Source: Hermodice carunculata (Eukaryota; Annelida; Polychaeta; Eunicida; Amphinomidae). From it: DNA of 64,000 nt. Under the pieces are notes generated by a model that was not told where the DNA came from, searched no databases, and worked only from the letters and a program-made list of their open reading frames with translations. Each line of letters begins with the position of its first letter. The stretch's first letter is position 1. This document shows positions 34,726 to 45,807 of the stretch, piece by piece. The stretch covers positions 55,236,579 through 55,300,578 of the forward strand of contig OZ026612.1 of NCBI GenBank assembly GCA_964020975.1, given 5' to 3'. The position numbers and the translations under genes are program-made.

Positions 34726-36485
34726 AAAAATTCCGGGACAAGCGGTTGTCTGTAAGCATATTACAGTTTAGATCACATTCTAGGTTGCTGAGAGACTCTG
34801 CTGAAGTCGTAGCTGCACCACTCACTTATATCATGAATGCCTCTCTCAAAACCGGCAGCATCCCACAAACCTGGAAACAGGCACGAGTAACGCCCATCTT
34901 TAAATCTGATAATCCTACAAACCCCTCTAATTATCGCCCGATCTCTATTTTACCAGTCTGTATGAAGGTCTTTGAAAGAGCCATTCAAAAACAGCTGGTT
35001 GCATATTTGCGAAGGCATAATATCTTGTGTGCTGAACAGTCCGGGTTTTGAGAAAGGCATTCTACAGTTACAGCCGTTACTGATGTTAGCGATTACATCC
35101 TAAGAAACATGGATAACGGCAAATTAACAGGTGCTGTATATTTGGACTTGAAAAAGGCGTTTGATACCGTGGATATAGAAACATTGATTTTCAAACTAAA
35201 GTGCCTTGGTGTCAAAGATAAAAGCCTTCTTTGGTTTCAAAACTACTTATGTGAGAGGACACAATGTGTAAGACATATGTCAGAGACATCTGATCGCCTG
35301 CCAATTACATGCGGGGTACCCCAAGGCTCCATTCTAGGGCCATTATTATTTGTCATTTATGTTAATGATCTTACACAGGCGATCAAATATTCAAAAATTT
35401 CACTCTATGCCGATGACACAGTATTGTTGTTCTCATCAGACAATGTAGATGAGATAAAATTGTGTTTAGAGGCGGACCTTAAAAGTGCATCACAGTGGTT
35501 TCAAGACAATAAGCTACAATTAAATATAGCTAAGTGCAAATGGATTTTATTTGGGACAACACAAAGATTAAAACATCATTCAGCAGTTTCTGTCTCCATT
35601 AACGATACAGAGATCGAGCAAGTTAGCCAATATAAATATCTTGGAGTAATCATGGACTCGTTGATGAACTGGAATCATCACATCAGTGCGATGTGCACAA
35701 AGATCAGACAGAGGGTGGGTATTCTTCATAGAATACGTCATTACATGCCCAAAGAGGTTGCAGTGTTACTACATAATGCCCTAGTCATGCCAGTATTTGA
35801 CTACTGTGACATTGTGTATGGTAGTTGTGGAGAAACACAAATAACAAAACTGCAAAGACTACAGAACTTTTCTGGCAAGACAATTTTGCAGGTTCCGTAT
35901 GACACGCCTTCTCAACATGTCAGGTCTCAGTTGAACTGGCTTTCAGTAAAAGAGCGCAGATATTTCCATGAAAGTGTCATGATGTTTAAGTGCCTAAATG
36001 GACTGAGCCCAGCGTACCTTGCCAGAAAGTTCAAACATGTAAACCATGCTTATACGACACGTCAAACAAGCAATCACAACCTACAAGTACAGAAATGTAG
36101 TTTATCATGTGGACAGCGATCATTTGAATACAGGGGAAGCAGTAATTGGAACAAAATACCATTAGACATAAGAAATTCGCAAAGTTTAAATGTTTTTAAG
36201 GCAGCCATTATAAAACATATCCACAAGAACAGAAATATTAATTAGTATTTTAACTGAAATGACCACCATTACTTTAACCTAAATGATAGCTTTTAACCAT
36301 CTATTGGCATTTGTATAAAGCTCATAATGCTGATGTCCACTTTTAATGTGTTATTTATCTATTAATTATTTTGTCTCGTTTACTGTATATTCATGTGTGT
36401 CCATGTGTCAGGACCTCTTTGGAAACCAGTATTACTTACTGTAAGAGCTTCCTGGTTAAATAAAGGTTACTTTTACTTTACTTTT
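34726..36485 (+). mobile_element. 5'-truncated LINE, jockey/CR1/L2-like
   Basis: Bounds are set by the interrupted array: the left flank ends ACCTAATTTGA, and the right flank begins AATTGCAG, where the array has AATGGCAG. Only about three array bases are missing, and no target-site duplication is apparent, as is common for CR1/L2-type LINEs. The 3' end has CCTGGTTAAATAAAGG followed by a TTACTTTTACTTTAC tail. Length is ~1.76 kb, so the 5' half (ORF1, endonuclease and the N-terminal part of ORF2) is missing. Confidence 0.85.
34728..36245 (+). pseudogene. LINE reverse transcriptase (C-terminal part of ORF2)
   Basis: Encodes a non-LTR reverse transcriptase that would copy element RNA at a nicked target. 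Before the domain proper are VTPIFKSDNPTNPSNYRPIS and EQSGF. An in-frame TGA at 35049-35051 stands where an Arg codon is usual (SGF-R-ERHST), consistent with a CGA to TGA change. Reading continues in the same frame. Counting from the Met at 35109, the catalytic motifs are DLKKAFD (Asp13 and Asp19), GVPQGSILGPLL (69-80) and YADD (100-103), then QYKYLGV and a C-terminal LQRLQN...RGSSNWNKIP region typical of jockey/CR1/L2 groups. It ends at TAG 36243-36245. With one stop in ~500 codons the copy is relatively young. The endonuclease is absent. Exact clade is uncertain. Confidence 0.9.
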
Positions 36486-36537
36486 AATTGCAGTTTAATT
36501 AGATGTTTGTTAGGGCTGGTTACCATGATATCTCCAG

Positions 36538-37004
36538 GTCTTGGACCAGTAACCTAGGCCTATTGCATTTACATGTTAAAATAGCGACATTCGCTGGCTT
36601 ATTTCTCCTATTTGAAACGTAAAACTGCAACTTCCTTGGCATTCTGCTTCAAGTTTATACCGGTAGCAGCAAGTTAAAACCAAGAAAATGGGGGGTCACG
36701 TGATTAGATTATTTTTTTACAGGTGCATTTGTGTACCTTACCTCCATGATTGACCTTTCCGCGCCAAGTATGTCTCCAAAGATACACAAAGTTATCACAT
36801 GATTTAAAATATTTCTAGAGTAGCAGTGCCTTTCTAAAACTCACAGTTGAAAATTATTTCCGTATCCAAAATGATGATGGGACTTAATTTGGGATGCTCT
36901 GCTCCTGTGATATTAACATCCAATAGAAACAGCAACAGTATTCAGTACTCGATCAACAGTTGTGGATCAGTTGACCCGACCCTGAGGGGTTACTGGTCCA
37001 AGAC
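36538..37004. mobile_element. 467-bp TIR element with 6-bp CTCCAG flanks
   Basis: Perfect 17-bp terminal inverted repeats (GTCTTGGACCAGTAACC at 36538-36554, complement at 36988-37004). CTCCAG flanks it at 36532-36537 and 37005-37010, and the array consensus has a single CTCCAG there. A non-autonomous DNA transposon. The 6-bp duplication does not fit Tc1/mariner (TA) or TTAA families, and superfamily assignment is open. No protein coding. Confidence 0.85.
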
Positions 37005-37060
37005 CTCCAGAATACCTCCATATATTATGCTCTAATTAAAGTTTGATAGGGATTATTAAG

Positions 37061-37175
37061 GGTTGGCCCCATGGGGGACCCTTTATGTTTTTGGCAATTA
37101 TCTTGCCTGGCCAGATTAACTGATGAGGTTTTGGTGTCACCATGACCTAATTTGAGCAAATGACGAACCCTTCAG
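37061..37175 (+). mobile_element. Second hairpin copy of the 33961-type element
   Basis: GGGTTGGCCCC pairs imperfectly with GGGGGACCC. It is followed by GCCTGGCCAGATTAACTGAT and TTTTGGTGTCACCATGACCT, as in the 33961 element. It stops after about 115 bp: a truncated copy. Confidence 0.6.
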
Positions 37176-37584
37176 TCAACACTTTGTGTTGATGGTATGT
37201 CTAGTTTTCGTTTTTTTGTGTGTGTTTCTGTTCGTGTTCAGAGATAAAGGTCTTGTTACATGTTGTTGTTGTTTTGTTTGGCAAATTATGCTTTACTTAT
37301 TGTGCTCATTTAATGCAAAACTTGCCACAGTAGACATGTTTGTATTTGAATACAATCTCTTTGACTTTGAATTTACAATTGCTTTTAAATTTCATTGAAA
37401 AATTAATGGCAGGCAGAGTAAGAGTAAAGGAGAACAGAAGATCGGAGAAAAAAGCAAGTCTGTCATTTTTGTGAAGATTTTAACAAGAGATAATAGTGTA
37501 TTGGAAGAGGTTAATATTGAGGTTACTGCATGATGATGGGCTTCTTATTGCCTTGATTCAGCATTTAAAACCATACCTCCTGTT

Positions 37585-37825
37585 TGAAAAAGGTAAACGT
37601 ACGGCATTTTATTTCCTTTGGAGTGTACTGACTCAAAACTGAAAAAGGTATGTTTATTGCATGATATACATGCATATATGTTCTCTTGGGAATATACTTA
37701 CTCTGACAAAATCTGAAAAAGGTATATTTATGGCATATGTTCTCTTGGGAGTTTATTTACTCAAAACTGAGAAAGGTACATGTATATCGTATGGTATATT
37801 CCCTTTGGGAGTCTATTTACTCAAA
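37585..37825 (+). repeat. Irregular 55-85-bp tandem repeat, ~4 units
   Basis: CTGARAAAGGTAYRTKTAT and TTCTCTTGGGAGTNTATTTA followed by CTCAAAA recur in order four times with small indels. Confidence 0.7.
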
Positions 37826-38172
37826 ACTTGTCAGAGTTGAAGTAAGGACCCTTCTGATTGGGAAAATTAACCCTGTGGGGACTGAGTCATTACTGCGGCT
37901 TACCTCCAAGCACTGTGGGGGCAATGTGTACACAGACTGGATGGAAGGAAGCTGCAGACTGGTCACCTGGGTCATTCTTGAAGAAGAAAAAAAAAAAAAA
38001 AAAAAAAAGTTTGTGACACAAGACCATCACAGATTGTTTCTACCTCTGCTGACCAAATGTTGCAGAGCTTGTGCAATCATTTATGTCTCTCTGTATGTCC
38101 TCCTCTGTGTGCATGTCAGTGCATGCCTTGAAGTAAAACTAGGTCAATGGTCAAATGTCTAGATCATTTATA

Positions 38173-38351
38173 CAGTGGTCCCTGTTGTCAGAGACCTCCC
38201 CTACAGCGTCAAAAAAGAGACCTTATGAGACAGGTGGTCTTTCATGACAGGTAAATTGACATGGGAAGTATGGGACTTGGGATTCTGAAAAGCAGTCTGT
38301 CATGAGAGGGTGGTCTCTCATGACAGGGGTCTCTCGTGACAGGTACTACTG
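38173..38351. mobile_element. TA-flanked 179-bp MITE
   Basis: CAGTGGTCCCTGTTGTCAGA with GACC at the left is mirrored by GGTCTCTCGTGACAGGTACT with ACTG at the right. TA lies at 38171-38172 and 38352-38353. The GGTCTCTCATGACAGG words repeat internally. It resembles the 9231 and 12580 elements. Confidence 0.8.
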
Positions 38352-38353
38352 TA

Positions 38354-38512
38354 TCCATATCCTATGAGCTCAAAGTTAGGTCATCAATTTGCATTGTTCA
38401 TTGTCATTCAGTTCAACCTGCAGCTCAAGCTGAGATTTTGGCCTTGTTTGTAGGTGATTTGTCTACATTTAGGTTAGCTGAGCACAGGCAACATGCTCAC
38501 ACAGCCCTCTTG
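38354..38512 (+). mobile_element. 3' end of an AGCTCAGC-type element
   Basis: Ends TTAGCTGAGCACAGGCAACA, then TGCTCACACAGCCCTCTTG before TTTT, which parallels the 3' end at 27820-27857. The MITE at 38173 lies inside the older sequence, which continues upstream of it. Confidence 0.55.
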
Positions 38513-39329
38513 TTTTCACATGAAGTAAAAATAACATGCGTGTGTCTGGTCATTTGATACATCAAATCAAAAAAGGCAACCAAATATAAAAAAATGCAGA
38601 TTACCTGGTCACAAAAACATAAAATCATAGAAATACCCCAGATTTCCTTAAACTTTGTGTGGTGACCTATGCTGCTAGAAAAAGATGCTAATATTCCTCT
38701 GTTCTTGTGATGAGTTTAATTTGGCTCCATCATTTGACTGACCACAAATGTCAGTCTGATGCTTTTATACAAAATAGCCATTATATTTACAACCGAAGTT
38801 AAAAATGTGTTGTAAAAAGCATGACAGCTTTCATCCCCATCTCTCACAAAGCATTCAGGTTTTTTGTCTGCAGCGTCAAAGTGCCTGTATCAATATGTCA
38901 TTTTTGCCATTATGTCTTTGATGGAACCAAATCAAGGAAGTGCCATATCAGTTGTACATTCAGATACATACACGGCGTGATGTAGCAACAACTGCTGTAG
39001 ACATGCACAGCTGTTTCTATTGAATTGATTCTGATGACAAAAAATTTTTCAATCTTGGTTGTTTTCAACAGAAAGATCTGAGGTCAGCCTGATCCATGAT
39101 CTGTACTGAGGGCCGGCACATATGTCTGAAATTGTTGCATACAACTTACCCTCAAATTGAACAAGACCCCAATGCTTTCTTGTGAAAACTAGTGACAGAC
39201 TGGTGTTTATGGAACAACAAGGTTTTAATGTGTATTTTTTACAGGACAAAAGAATTTTTGGTAACACTAACAATGTATCCCAATGACCAAGGGTAAAAAC
39301 AACATATCACAGCACCATTTGTTGAACAA
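38513..39329. other. No gene recognised
   Basis: No supported feature. Confidence 0.4.
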
Positions 39330-39613
39330 ATTAAGGTCTTGGGGTCCCCAGAAGTGTCCCTATGCAATTTTGAAGTAATTGGCGACACGGTTTCAGGGAA
39401 GATTTAAAAACAAAGCATCGGAGCAATACCATTTGTGCAAAATTTTGGAAGACACCTGTCCAAGGTAGATCCCCACTAAGTTTGGAAAGGATCTGGCTGA
39501 TAGTTTTTGAGAAGTCAAAAATGTGAACTGGGAAAACAGATAATGATGATGACATCAGACGATGGATGATTGACCACCCTATAAGCTCAGCTGACTGACT
39601 AGTCAGCTGAGCT
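39330..39613 (-). mobile_element. AGCTCAGC-family fragment, minus strand
   Basis: Hairpin AGCTCAGCTGAC/GTCAGCTGAGCT at 39584-39613, with core phrases in reverse complement back to about 39330. With 39614-39715 it forms an inverted duplicate of 45965-46290. Confidence 0.75.
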
Positions 39614-40737
39614 AAATAAAGGTCCAGGACTTAGAGGATTTGCAGGGTTTGAAGGTAAACAAGCATTTTTTTGCTTTGGCCATACTGCACTCTAATAACT
39701 CTCAGCATCACTAATTTAAATGCAGGTCTTTTCCTTCGGCTGTATTGTGCAAAATATGCCTTTATTACTGAAATATGTGGATATTAAGTGATAATTCCCC
39801 ACCAGCTGCCAGTTCTCTTTTGTCAATACAATTTCTACAGCTTGTTTACATTCCCCCAAAGACCTGAAATTACGGAGAGCATGGACCCGCAAAGTCAAGA
39901 TTTACAGGGACAAGTGGCAAGGCCCTTGGAACGAATCGAACCTATGTAGCAAACACTGTGTGGAAAGTGACTTTGATTTGATATGACGATGTTTAGTATA
40001 GGTTTGGCAAGAAAAAGCTGCTGCTGTTGCCAAATACAGTCCCATCACTGGTCAATGGAAGGATTCATGGAACTGGCCAAATTAGGCATTACTTATAAAA
40101 CCAGGAACAGTGATTCATTTTTTTTTTTTTTTACAGTATTTACAAATTAATGTTCAATATGATTCTGATTTCAAAGCTTGCATAACAGCAAAGTATAGCT
40201 CTAGTAATTCTATGACTGTTACAATGTATCACATAATTATCAAGCAAATGTCACTGTGACAACACTGGTCTAGGGTGTTGTTACAAAGTAACACTGTAAC
40301 AAAACTTCAGTGTGTTTAGCCATTTTGATTCAATTGATGGAAAAAATGGGTGCAAAACATGGACAAACAAGGACCGATCTTGTTCCATACCCTGGTCTAG
40401 GGTTGAACAGTCTATAACAGGTTGAGTTAGCTGCCACTGTTATGTGTACGTCCAATTACTACTGTATATTGCGAGGTGTTTAATCCGATAACCAGATAAC
40501 ATTTGTTTGGATAGCTATCACATTCACGCCTCATCTACACAGTTGCAAAGACCAGTGGGCAGCTGGCCTTTTAGCTTTTTTTCAGTCATGTGCCAGTGTG
40601 ACAGCCACGGCCAGCTCCCAATAATGGGGTGGACAAAATTCCATCTCACTGTACCTTTGTCACTTATATGCAACCACAAACTAGTCAGTCACAGGAAAAT
40701 ATTTACCACTGTTACATAATGGATACAGTCTGAAATA
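39614..40737. other. No gene confirmed
   Basis: 39614-39715 is shared, in inverted orientation, with 45965-46076. A minus-strand frame at 39716-39898 contains an acceptor-like TTTCAG followed by an LGECKQAVEIVLTKENWQLV-like peptide. It is suggestive of an exon but has no donor and no recognised family. Confidence 0.35.
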
Positions 40738-40944
40738 CTGTGAATACATTTATTTTCACGGGCATTAATTTTCACGGTTTTTGCATTTTGGACCTTTCAC
40801 TGAAACTTTAAATTCACTATTTTTGTTATAAGTCCTTTCAATGCCATGTTAAAATATATTTCACTGGGTTCTTATTTTCGCAGTTTTGAAGCATCGGCGA
40901 AATAAGCGAAAATAAGAACACAGCAAAATTAAATGAATTCACAG
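40738..40944. mobile_element. TA-flanked 207-bp MITE (CTGTGAAT type)
   Basis: CTGTGAATACATTTATTTT at the left mirrors the right end (CTGTGAATTCATTTAATTTT). TA lies at 40736-40737 and 40945-40946. Short GAAAATAA/TTATTTTC words occur inside. Similar ends are common in invertebrate genomes. Confidence 0.75.
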
Positions 40945-41139
40945 TAAAGGATATCATAAACATGTGTACTGATGACAATGTATAGGGAAATGTAAATTAC
41001 TGCCCTCCAAGGGTCGTGAGGTTACTGCCGGGTAGGAATTATACTGGTATTAAAAGCTATATTCATGAATGCGAACTTATGTTTAATCATCCATAGACCA
41101 CACATATGGGAAGGGAAAATGAACTGTTTGTTTGGGCTT

Positions 41140-41493
41140 TTATGTACCATAGGCGTAGGCCGTAGCTGCTTCAGTAAATGCTAGAATTTGAAACGCTACA
41201 AGACCTGGCCCATCCTGATGCAAATTCCAATTTATTGCATTCATGCTTCTTGTTAAATGGAATTTTGTTAATTTTGATAGGAAATATATCTTTTGCAACG
41301 AATTATCATTGCCCAGATGGCAAATTGGGATCGTCTGGCTGTACCACGGCTGCACTCCCTGCAGTACTGGTGACGGTAGGGTTCTGGTCGTCCCCTCATG
41401 TGTGTAAGGCTGAATGATCTTTTCCTCTGTTGCTTTAGCTTTTCTTATTAATTCTTCTTCATCCTCATCAGACCACGTACATAAAAAAATCAA
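41140..41493 (-). CDS. Hypothetical acidic ORF, possible exon or pseudogene
   Basis: The minus-strand frame is open for 118 codons and has no in-frame ATG until well inside. It contains TWSDEDEEELIRKAKATEEK, a strongly acidic and helical stretch, then IIQPYTHEGTTRTLPSPVLQ. An ATG in the same frame lies upstream at 41535 in a CpG-bearing context with a TGACGTCA (CRE-like) site at about 41604, but a TGA at 41512-41514 separates them. No family is recognised. The second half looks less protein-like, so an intron may begin near GNDN. It may be a decayed first exon. A chance frame is also possible. Confidence 0.25.
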   Translation of the reverse strand: MIFLCTWSDEDEEELIRKAKATEEKIIQPYTHEGTTRTLPSPVLQGVQPWYSQTIPICHLGNDNSLQKIYFLSKLTKFHLTRSMNAINWNLHQDGPGLVAFQILAFTEAATAYAYGT

Positions 41494-41535
41494 TTTATAT
41501 TCTCCGGAATATCAATGCTCTGTTGTATCTGCCAT

Positions 41536-42615
41536 AAGTGCTGGCAAACTGAAGGCACTCTGGCTTAGAACACATACACCATGGCCAGTGGGTTGCAATT
41601 GTGACGTCAGTAACACTTTCCCACATCGGACCATGATGGGAGAAAATTCGCTTGCTTTCCTGACGCAAATGTGATAACACTTTTGGACCTAAAAAAACCC
41701 CCACCATTCAAAAATAAAATTTAACCTTTTGGTTTTCAGATATCATTTCTAACAACCCTGAACATCAACTTTGTTATTTGTGGTTCCCATTTAATCAATA
41801 GCACCTTTAAATCACATGTTTCTTCTTATGACTTCAACATATTGATATTAAAGCTGTCTGTAGCAAAGTGAAAATCAGAGAAATTTCAGCAACATGGAGA
41901 TAAGTATAATTGTCATCATTGTCATTCTCTTACCAGGTTTTTGTGCATGAAAAATTTCACAGCAAATAATCAAAGGTTTTTTGATGGTCTTGTTTGGTGC
42001 ACAAACTCTTCTTTGTACGCAGTAGTCATTCTGTACAGGGTACCAATTTTTAATAGACTCAGTAAACTATCCTTTGTAACTGATATGCTGCAAACGTCCA
42101 TGTTTGCATCATTGAACAATGTTTTGTTTTGAACCAAAGTCCTCATAAATTAATCAGTTGATTATTGGTTTAGCTGGGTCATGCTGAACAAACTTTTAAT
42201 GTAAAGCTGGCCTTAAATACCAGAGTCAACCAATGCCTTATGAACAAAACTGATGGCAGTTTCTGTGTGCCACACAGATTCAGCATGCTGGTGGGGTCAT
42301 AGCCATTTATAGAATTCTGTGGTTCTAATCTTAAATTGTTCTATTAATTGTTATTGATAAAGTTCTAATATCTCAGTGTAATTATTACATTTCAATTGAC
42401 CATGCAGCGGCATGGGCCTGTTTTACATGTAGATGACTAACATTAGGCTGTGCCTGTAAACTAACTGTCACTGACTGTTCAGTAATTCTTTTGTACATAA
42501 TTAAATAATTATCATTTACTATGTTATGCTGAACTTGATTATTTCATGGTTTTTCCTTTCAAAAGAACTTTCCTTCAAGTCCAGTATTTACACATGTACG
42601 CACGTCATTCATTGT
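41536..42615. other. No gene recognised
   Basis: AT-rich and unremarkable. Confidence 0.4.
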
Positions 42616-43400
42616 TACCCCTCGACCCACAAGACCGGAGGGGTATTGTCGTCAGATACGCATCCGTCCGTCCATGCCTTGTTAACACCATATCTCCAAA
42701 AATACTCACTTTACAGAGACCAAATTTTTATCACTGGGGGTTGTTGAGGTGCTTCAGATGCCTATTGAAAAATAGGTCCCTAGGTCTCATTTTTAGGTCA
42801 CAGTAATACATTGCAAAAAAAAAAAGGTGTTAACACAATATCTAAGAAAATATTGAATGTAGCTTCATCAGTTATTTGTCACAGTTGGACCTGAAGATGC
42901 CCCAGATGCCTATTGAAAACTAGGTCACTGGGTCACATATTTAGCTCACAGTGCTGCATTAAATGAAAATGGCCTTGCCACGCCATATCTCCAGAAATAC
43001 TCACTTTACAGAGACCAAATTTTTATCACAGAAGACCATTGAGGTGCTTCAGGTGCCTATTGAAATGTAGGTCACTAGGTCACAGTGCTACATTGAAAAA
43101 AAAAGGCGTCAACACAATATCTAAAAAAATTTTGAATGTAGCTTTATCAATTATTTATGACAGTTGGTCCTAAGGATGCCTCAGGTGCCTATTGAAAACT
43201 AGGTCACTGGGTCACATATTTAGGTCACAGTGCTGAATTGAAGAAAAATGGCCTTGCCGTGATATCTCTGCTCATTGCATTTGCACCAAAGCTTTGTCAT
43301 TAGGTTAAACAGAAGTAACCTGACCTGCTGGAGGGTTATTGTCATCACCTATGTGTCTGTCCGTCTGCCTGTCCCTCCTTCCTGGCCGAGGGGTTTTGCA
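42616..43400 (+). mobile_element. Hairpin-headed ~146-bp array, two head copies
   Basis: Hairpin TACCCCTC (42616-42623) pairs with GAGGGGTA (42638-42645), then a CGTCCGTCC leader. The phrase MACACCATATCTCC or CACAATATCTAA recurs at about 42683, 42829, 42975, 43110 and 43252, and alternate units resemble each other, suggesting a ~290-bp higher-order unit. A related head (AACCTGACCTGCTGGAGGGTTATTG) appears again at about 43316-43345, so a second copy starts there. Non-coding. Confidence 0.75.
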
Positions 43401-45660
43401 GTCACTGATTGGCTTCTAGTTTTTCATTGTGTTGCAAGTTCCAACCGTGAATGTCCCTTACATTGATCCTGTTGTCCACAACAAGTGTAATCTTGAGGAC
43501 AAGTTAGGTTTAAAAATCACGTATACTGTGGACAAGATGAAGTTAACCATCATAGTTCAAACAGATGATATCACATGAGATGGCTTCATGTTTTCTCATA
43601 ACCTACTTGATCTGCATTTACAGCAAACATAATGATTTCATAGTGGTTTGTGGATTCACTGCATCAGTTCAATGTGTGGATAAGTGTTACTATCAGGAGG
43701 ACAAGTGACCTCATGAGCGGGTACAAGCAACAAGGTAAAACAGCTTGCCCTGTCAGCAAGTGGAACCAGGCAATTGATTCTCACCCTGAAGTTGTACTGA
43801 AGGAACCATAAGGGCATATGGAGTAGGTGTCGCCAGGTATTTCAAAAACAACTGACCAAGGCCTCAACCACTATAGCATGGAATGCATTTCCTGTAGTTG
43901 TTTGCACTTGCTATCTTACTTTCACTCATCAGAGGGATTCAGGTCCCTATGTTGTTCACTTTATGTTTATGCCTGGGAGGTCAATTTAGTAGGCAACCTT
44001 GATATCCCTGTCAAATAGAAAAAACTGGGAATGTCTAATCCAGCATAATCAAGTGACAGTCCCAAAAGGACTGAACCTCTCAGTCAGGTGGAGTTAAGTA
44101 GAAATGCCAATGAAGTACGTGTACATGTACATTCAATGTGGGTGATTAGTCTGGCACTGTTCATCAAGGACCAAGGGAGGGTTGTTTATCGTCTTGTGCA
44201 CAATTGTGTGTTTGAAGCCTTTCCTGGCTAGAATAAGCCACAGCCAAGATTTTTTCTTGGTGCAGGTTGGGCACATTTCACCCACACAGTGACCAGGGAA
44301 GCAGTTGACCTGGGACACACTGTCACGATGAGTTTTACCTACAATTTTTGCCAAAATATGTTTTTCTGTTTACGTGTGTTTAATCATAAAAACATAAAGC
44401 TAACAGCAATTTAGGTCCGAGTGCTTTTGGGCAATTTGAGCTGGGGAAAGATTAAGTTAGCCCTTGAGGACCAGAATGGGGAATAAACAGCGCCTTTCAT
44501 GCCTAAATCTCCCAAAAGGGGCCAGATGTAAATTGTCATGTGCCTAAATGTTTTTATTTAAATTTCTCATGATATTCTTGCTGAGATTTTTATGCAAGAC
44601 CGTTCATGATGGCATGCTCGGGATCAATTGTCACAGACGGTAAATGATGGTTGCAATATGCTTAAAAATTGTCTGTGCAAGTCTTGATCCAAGTGCTTTG
44701 AAAGCTTGTAAATAACATCTTTGTTGTATTCCATTCTGGCTGTTTGCCTGTGTTAATTATCTGATAAGGAGAATCGTTTTACAGTTGGGGGCCTCATGGT
44801 TACATGCTCAGATACCTGTGGTACATAATCAAAATGCCTTGTTCAGTTTGATTCGGATTATATAACTCAATTTCTTTGTGTGCTTTCAGTGATATGACAT
44901 CCCACAGGGAATTTAATGTTGCATATGAAATACAAGGTTTTTGTTCTGAATTTTAAGGGGACATCACCAGCATGTACTTCATGAAGGTGGTGGTTGATAT
45001 GCAGAAAACATGTTTGTCTGAAGATGAAGCTGGCTGCAAAGACAAATAGTTTGTGGAGAGCAAATTTTTGGCCATGTATAGTCTGAAAAATTGATCCAAT
45101 TCTTTTGCATTAAATTATGTCACATGCACTAGGTTTCAAGGGTGAAGTAACTCTTTATTCTTGCAACAATGGCTTCACTTTGAATTTTGAAGTGCTCATG
45201 TGCTTGATCAATTAACAAAAGGCTCCTGGCAGGATTTAACCCTTTGTGACTTACCTGGATAGCATGCCCCAGGGGAACAGTTTCTTACTTGTAACCGGGC
45301 TTTGTCACTGCCAAGCACCCAACCCACAGGGTAATCCATCTGTAGGAAGGATGAAATATGCTTTATTCTATGTTTGAGGGTGACTTATCATTTTCTAGAG
45401 TGAATTCAAAAGTAGTAACTCACTGTAGATCACATGAACTAAACATTGTTACAAGTAAATTGTGATGCTGTGCATTGGTGATATGATGTATTGACAGTTA
45501 GACAAAATCAAATGAGTGTAAGCGATGTTTGATTATACGTCATGCGTGACATGGAATAAATACAAAGAATGTAAACAAACATGGCACACCAGGTCGGTGT
45601 TCAACGTAGGTCTTGGGCAAATGTTGTTACCCAATTAAACATAGAATAAACGAAATCTTA
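43401..45660. other. No gene; possible decayed family A MITE at 44260-44345
   Basis: 44260-44345 contains CCAGGGAAGCAGTTGACCTG and GGGACA..CTGTCACGATGAG, resembling the family A arm, but no ends are visible. Otherwise nothing recognised. Confidence 0.35.
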
Positions 45661-45807
45661 CATGGCTGGAAAGTGAGTTACCATTTTTCTCTCACTCGGG
45701 ATCGTTGTTAATGTGGAAAATCATTTGTGAACTGTGGTCACTTGTGGTTTTGCCCACCAACAACGATCCCTCGTGAGAGAAAAATAGTAATTCAGTCTCC
45801 AGCCATG
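45661..45807. mobile_element. 147-bp foldback MITE
   Basis: Nearly the whole element is two arms. CATGGCTGG, ATTTTTCTCTCAC and GGGATCGTTGTT in the left arm reappear inverted in the right. TTACATGG..CCATGTAA gives a TA (or TTA/TAA) target. The central spacer is ~40 bp. Confidence 0.8.

Larger units (their letters stand above)
33961..37050 (+). repeat. Hairpin-headed ~145-bp array, split by two insertions
   Basis: Hairpin GGTCCGCC (33961-33968) pairs with GGCGGACC (33975-33982). A CCGTCTG leader follows. Array landmarks (TGTCACCATGACCTAATTTG and TATCTCCAGAATGC) recur at 34126, 34262, 34408, 34559 and 34704, with spacing 136-151 bp. The array resumes at 36486-36537 after a LINE and at 37005-37050 after a TIR element. 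Phase is preserved across both insertions, showing they came after the array. Confidence 0.85.

Noticed and set aside
34726-36485. LTR retrotransposon or retrovirus origin of the reverse transcriptase
   Set aside because: The motif order and C-terminal region are those of non-LTR LINEs. There are no long terminal repeats, protease or integrase, and no other retrovirus-like sequence was seen in the window.
39716-39898. Minus-strand frame with acceptor-like TTTCAG and LGECKQAVEIVLTKENWQLV
   Set aside because: Protein-like, but no donor site, no neighbouring exon and no family recognised. Too weak to call.
44260-44345. Additional family A MITE
   Set aside because: Only a ~40-bp arm-like similarity without ends or TTAA. 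Mentioned as possible, not called.
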